From Rhodobacteraceae bacterium M385 (GTDB taxonomy: Bacteria > Pseudomonadota > Alphaproteobacteria > Rhodobacterales > Rhodobacteraceae): a stretch of DNA of 64,000 bases. The notes beneath the pieces were generated by a model. That model saw only the letters and a program-made list of their open reading frames with translations. It did not search any database and was not told the DNA's origin. This document shows positions 61,682 through 64,000 of the stretch, piece after piece. The DNA is taken from NCBI GenBank assembly GCA_025141835.1, contig CP081102.1, forward strand, positions 1,550,001 through 1,614,000. The letters are read 5' to 3'. The position numbers and the translations under genes were made by a program. Within the stretch, counting starts at the first letter, position 1; every line of letters starts with the position of its first letter.

Positions 61682-62811
61682 GCCGGGATGCTCCACCACC
61701 GGGTGGACCTGCGCATTGCCAAGATCACCATGGCCGCCGCGATACTGGCCGCCAGCGCCGGTTGTGCATAGGCCATGGGCCAAGCGTCCGCATCGGCGCG
61801 CACGATGGATTCGCCGGCATTGCGCACCATCTGCATCGGCAAAACCAGCGCCACCGCGATCAGGATTTGCTTCCACACCCCAAAGCGCGAGAAACTGCCA
61901 AGCATCAGCGACGCGGCCCCGATCAGCGGCACGAAGATCACGAAAAGGGATTGGGCCAGCCTGTCATGCCCCTCAAACAGCATATGGGCTAAGGGAATAT
62001 CGAGAAGGGTGGCCAAACGCTCATCCGCCGTAAGCAGAAATGCTGTCGGAAGCTCCCGCACATTCACCCGCCGCAGGGCTCCGTCGTTCATCAGGCTGGC
62101 AACGGAATAGGTGAAATCGTTGAAGGAAATCGTCGCCAAGCGCCCGGTTTCCAAGTCCAGCGTCTGGGCGACCCCATCAAACATCACCAACCTTGGCCCA
62201 CTGTCCGAGCGCACCAAAAGCGCGTCGGTGGCGGTATACGTCACCTCAACCCCGGGGGTGGAGGTATCTTGCAGGAACAGGTCGCGAAACTCGCCCAACT
62301 CGCTGATTTCGCGAATGTAGACAGTTAGACCAGCGGCAGGGTGAATGAACTCTCCGGCGCGCAGGAAGCGGCCCGTCAGATCGTCGCGCACCTCGGCTTG
62401 GCGCTGCAAGAACTGCGCCCGTGCAGTGGGGGCCAGAAAATTGCTGAGCAGGGCCACCAAAATGGCCATCAGGCAGCCAAACACAAAGACCGGGCGCAAC
62501 AGGCGCAGCGCCGACAGACCAGCGGTCTGCAACACGACCAGCTCGGAATCGCTAATAAGGCGGTTGAAGATGTAAAGCGTTGCCACGAAGGCTGACACGG
62601 GCAGGATCAATTGCACGATCCACGGCAGGGTCAGGGCCGAGAACTCGAGAAACACGCTGATGTTCTGGCCGTCTGCAATCAGGGTGTCGAACAGCCGTGC
62701 GGCTTGATTGACCCAATAGACCGACACCAGCACAAGGCTGAAGAACCCGAACAGCATCACAAGCTGTCTTAGGATATATCGGTCGAATTGACCCAAGCCG
62801 GGTACCCCCAT
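61678..62811 (-). CDS. lptF: LPS export permease LptF
   Basis: This 377-residue permease pairs with LptG. It starts MGVPGLGQFDRYILRQLVML and has the helix arrangement 3 + jellyroll + 3. The coupling helix reads SDSELVVLQTAGLSALRLLR. Partial conservation of HPAAGLTVYIREISELGEF marks the periplasmic domain. It is the first gene of the outer-membrane/LPS block and is divergent from pepA with a 146-bp gap. Confidence 0.93.
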   Translation of the reverse strand: MGVPGLGQFDRYILRQLVMLFGFFSLVLVSVYWVNQAARLFDTLIADGQNISVFLEFSALTLPWIVQLILPVSAFVATLYIFNRLISDSELVVLQTAGLSALRLLRPVFVFGCLMAILVALLSNFLAPTARAQFLQRQAEVRDDLTGRFLRAGEFIHPAAGLTVYIREISELGEFRDLFLQDTSTPGVEVTYTATDALLVRSDSGPRLVMFDGVAQTLDLETGRLATISFNDFTYSVASLMNDGALRRVNVRELPTAFLLTADERLATLLDIPLAHMLFEGHDRLAQSLFVIFVPLIGAASLMLGSFSRFGVWKQILIAVALVLPMQMVRNAGESIVRADADAWPMAYAQPALAASIAAAMVILAMRRSTRWWSIPA

Positions 62812-62908
62812 ATGCGGTGTCCGGGTGGCAGCCCGACCGCGTCATCTATGTTTTAGAGCAGTTTTTCCGGCTTGCGTAGGGGCGATCTGGCCATCGGCGG
62901 CACAGCGC

Positions 62909-62949
62909 CCTAATGTCTGGCGCGAATGTCACGCTTTTCGCCCATTAGG
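62909..62949 (+). promoter_or_regulatory. Possible RBS-occluding stem before pepA
   Basis: CCTAATG (62909-62915) is complementary to CATTAGG (62943-62949), whose AGG is part of the pepA Shine-Dalgarno (AGGAG). The loop is 27 nt. The match may be chance. Confidence 0.3.
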
Positions 62950-62957
62950 AGCCCTTG

Positions 62958-64000
62958 ATGACCGACCTCATCTCCATTGATTTTGCTGAAACTGACCTTG
63001 ATGCCTTGGCCGATGCGCCCGGCAAGCTGGCGATTCTTGTTACGCCCGAAGGCAAGTTGGACCCTGCCGGGCGCCGGGTAAACCGCCTGACGAAACAGGC
63101 CGTAGCACGTTTGGTGGAATCGGATCGTTGGGAAAAAGTGAAGGCAGGTGAAGGCTTTACCATGGGTTTCCCGGCTGGCTTGGTCGCAGAATCCCTTCTG
63201 GTTGTTAAGCTTGACCGCCGCCCAACCGTAGCCGAGGCCCGCAAAGCGGGGGCATCGTTGGCGAAGTTTAAAGGTAATGACGCATTGGTGCTTTGTGCGG
63301 GCGCGTTCAATCGCACGGCGGAGATCGCCCTTGGACTGGCGCTACGCTCTTACGGATTTGACGACCACTTCACCAAAGAAAAGCCTGAGGTTGCGGGCGC
63401 AATGATCTACTGCGCCAAGCCCGATGAGGTGAAGCCCGAGGCCGCAACCGCTATGGCCGTTGCAGAGGGCGTGTTCTTCACCCGTGATCTGATCAATGAG
63501 CCCGCCAACGTCCTGACAACGCAGGAATTTGCCGACCGTTTGGCCGCGATGAAGGACATCGGCCTGGAAGTGGAGGTGCTGGATGAGGCGGAACTGGCCG
63601 AGTTGGGAATGCGCACGCTCCTGTCGGTCGGCGAAGGCTCGGAAAGCCCGTCAAAGGTCGTGGTGATGAAATGGAACGGCGGCGGCGATGAGAAGCCGCT
63701 GGCGCTGATCGGGAAGGGCGTTGTGTTCGATACCGGCGGGATCAGCCTGAAGCCTGCGGGCGGTATGGAAGACATGACCATGGACATGGGCGGCGCGGGC
63801 GTTGTTTCCGGCGTCATGCGAACGCTGGCCCTGCGCGGGGCGAAAGCCAACGTCGTGGGCGTTGTCGGCTTGGTCGAGAACATGCCCGATGGCCGCGCCA
63901 CGCGCCCCGGCGATGTGATCCGCTCGATGAAGGGGGACACGGTTGAGGTTATCAACACCGACGCCGAGGGGCGTTTGGTTCTGTGCGATATCATGTGGTA
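62958..64000 (+). CDS. pepA: Leucyl aminopeptidase (partial, cut by window edge)
   Basis: This M17 family aminopeptidase starts at ATG 62958 behind AGGAG and runs off the right edge with 347 codons seen. The substrate and metal-binding blocks are present: VGEGSESPSKVVVMKW, GKGVVFDTGGISLKPAGGME, and the family signature NTDAEGRLVLCD near the edge. About 140-150 residues, including the rest of the catalytic domain, lie outside. The enzyme removes N-terminal residues from peptides in the cytoplasm. Confidence 0.96.
   Translation, partial: MTDLISIDFAETDLDALADAPGKLAILVTPEGKLDPAGRRVNRLTKQAVARLVESDRWEKVKAGEGFTMGFPAGLVAESLLVVKLDRRPTVAEARKAGASLAKFKGNDALVLCAGAFNRTAEIALGLALRSYGFDDHFTKEKPEVAGAMIYCAKPDEVKPEAATAMAVAEGVFFTRDLINEPANVLTTQEFADRLAAMKDIGLEVEVLDEAELAELGMRTLLSVGEGSESPSKVVVMKWNGGGDEKPLALIGKGVVFDTGGISLKPAGGMEDMTMDMGGAGVVSGVMRTLALRGAKANVVGVVGLVENMPDGRATRPGDVIRSMKGDTVEVINTDAEGRLVLCDIMW

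Overview
The window is a gene-dense, high-G+C stretch of an alphaproteobacterial chromosome. It looks like a marine Rhodobacteraceae (Roseobacter-group) member. The evidence is the DMSP lyase DddP with all its metal ligands, an aerobic CO-dehydrogenase-type (cox) cluster, the yceD-rpmF-plsX-fabH-ihfA-merR block, a double-length dCTP deaminase, a TAT-exported cyclase, and many alphaproteobacterial DUF families (DUF934, DUF2849, DUF4167). I cannot name a species from sequence alone. No phage, insertion sequence, plasmid gene or CRISPR array is visible. The few signs of rearrangement are an outer-membrane-protein tail inside the cox region and dispersed intergenic repeats.

Layout. 1-5.1 kb (leftward): dnaB, a block of four regularly spaced palindromes, alr, mlaE, mlaF and two small membrane proteins. 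5.3-7.2 kb (leftward): pyrC and pyrE. 7.3-9.0 kb (rightward): an LprI-like secreted protein, a TAT-exported cyclase/hydrolase and a carboxymuconolactone-decarboxylase-like protein. 9.0-9.9 kb: a conserved gene of unknown function. 10.1-20.6 kb (rightward): cox cluster in the order coxD (MoxR ATPase), SET-domain gene, OMP remnant, coxE (VWA), an OmpA-family gene, coxF/xdhC, coxS, coxL (form II), coxM, then a hexapeptide acetyltransferase. 21.2-22.9 kb: infC with an atypical start, and an Ala/Glu-rich membrane-anchored protein. 22.9-29.0 kb: assimilatory sulfur block (fpr, DUF934, cysH, cysI, DUF2849, cysG) with a divergent Lrp/AsnC regulator. 29-33 kb: hydrolase-OsmC fusion, dddP, dcd, tRNA-Pro(GGG). 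33.1-37.6 kb: merR, ihfA, fabH, plsX, rpmF, yceD. 37.8-46.3 kb: bamE-like lipoprotein, olsB-like and FemAB-like acyltransferases, tyrS, anmK, an orphan histidine kinase, eno and a DMT transporter. 46.5-51.6 kb: Fur-family regulator, TerB/DUF533-like protein, a second DMT transporter, SelO and a nucleoside hydrolase. 51.7-55.1 kb (rightward): DUF1499, prfA, prmC, DUF4167. 55.1-62.8 kb (leftward): lptF-lptG-lptD-surA-pdxA-ksgA. 62.9 kb to the end: divergent pepA, cut by the window edge.

How the genes work together. The sulfur block reduces APS to sulfide using siroheme made by cysG, with the Lrp-type gene as the obvious candidate regulator. The cox genes encode a three-subunit molybdenum hydroxylase plus its MoxR/VWA/XdhC maturation proteins. 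LptF/LptG/LptD/SurA belong to outer-membrane biogenesis. PlsX/FabH and the OlsB-like protein feed membrane lipid synthesis. The most unusual non-coding structures are the dnaB-alr palindrome array, two dyads in front of coxS, a nine-codon leader overlapping the probable ATA start of infC, and a dispersed repeat family with two subtypes (seven copies). No gene-free stretch exceeds about 300 bases.
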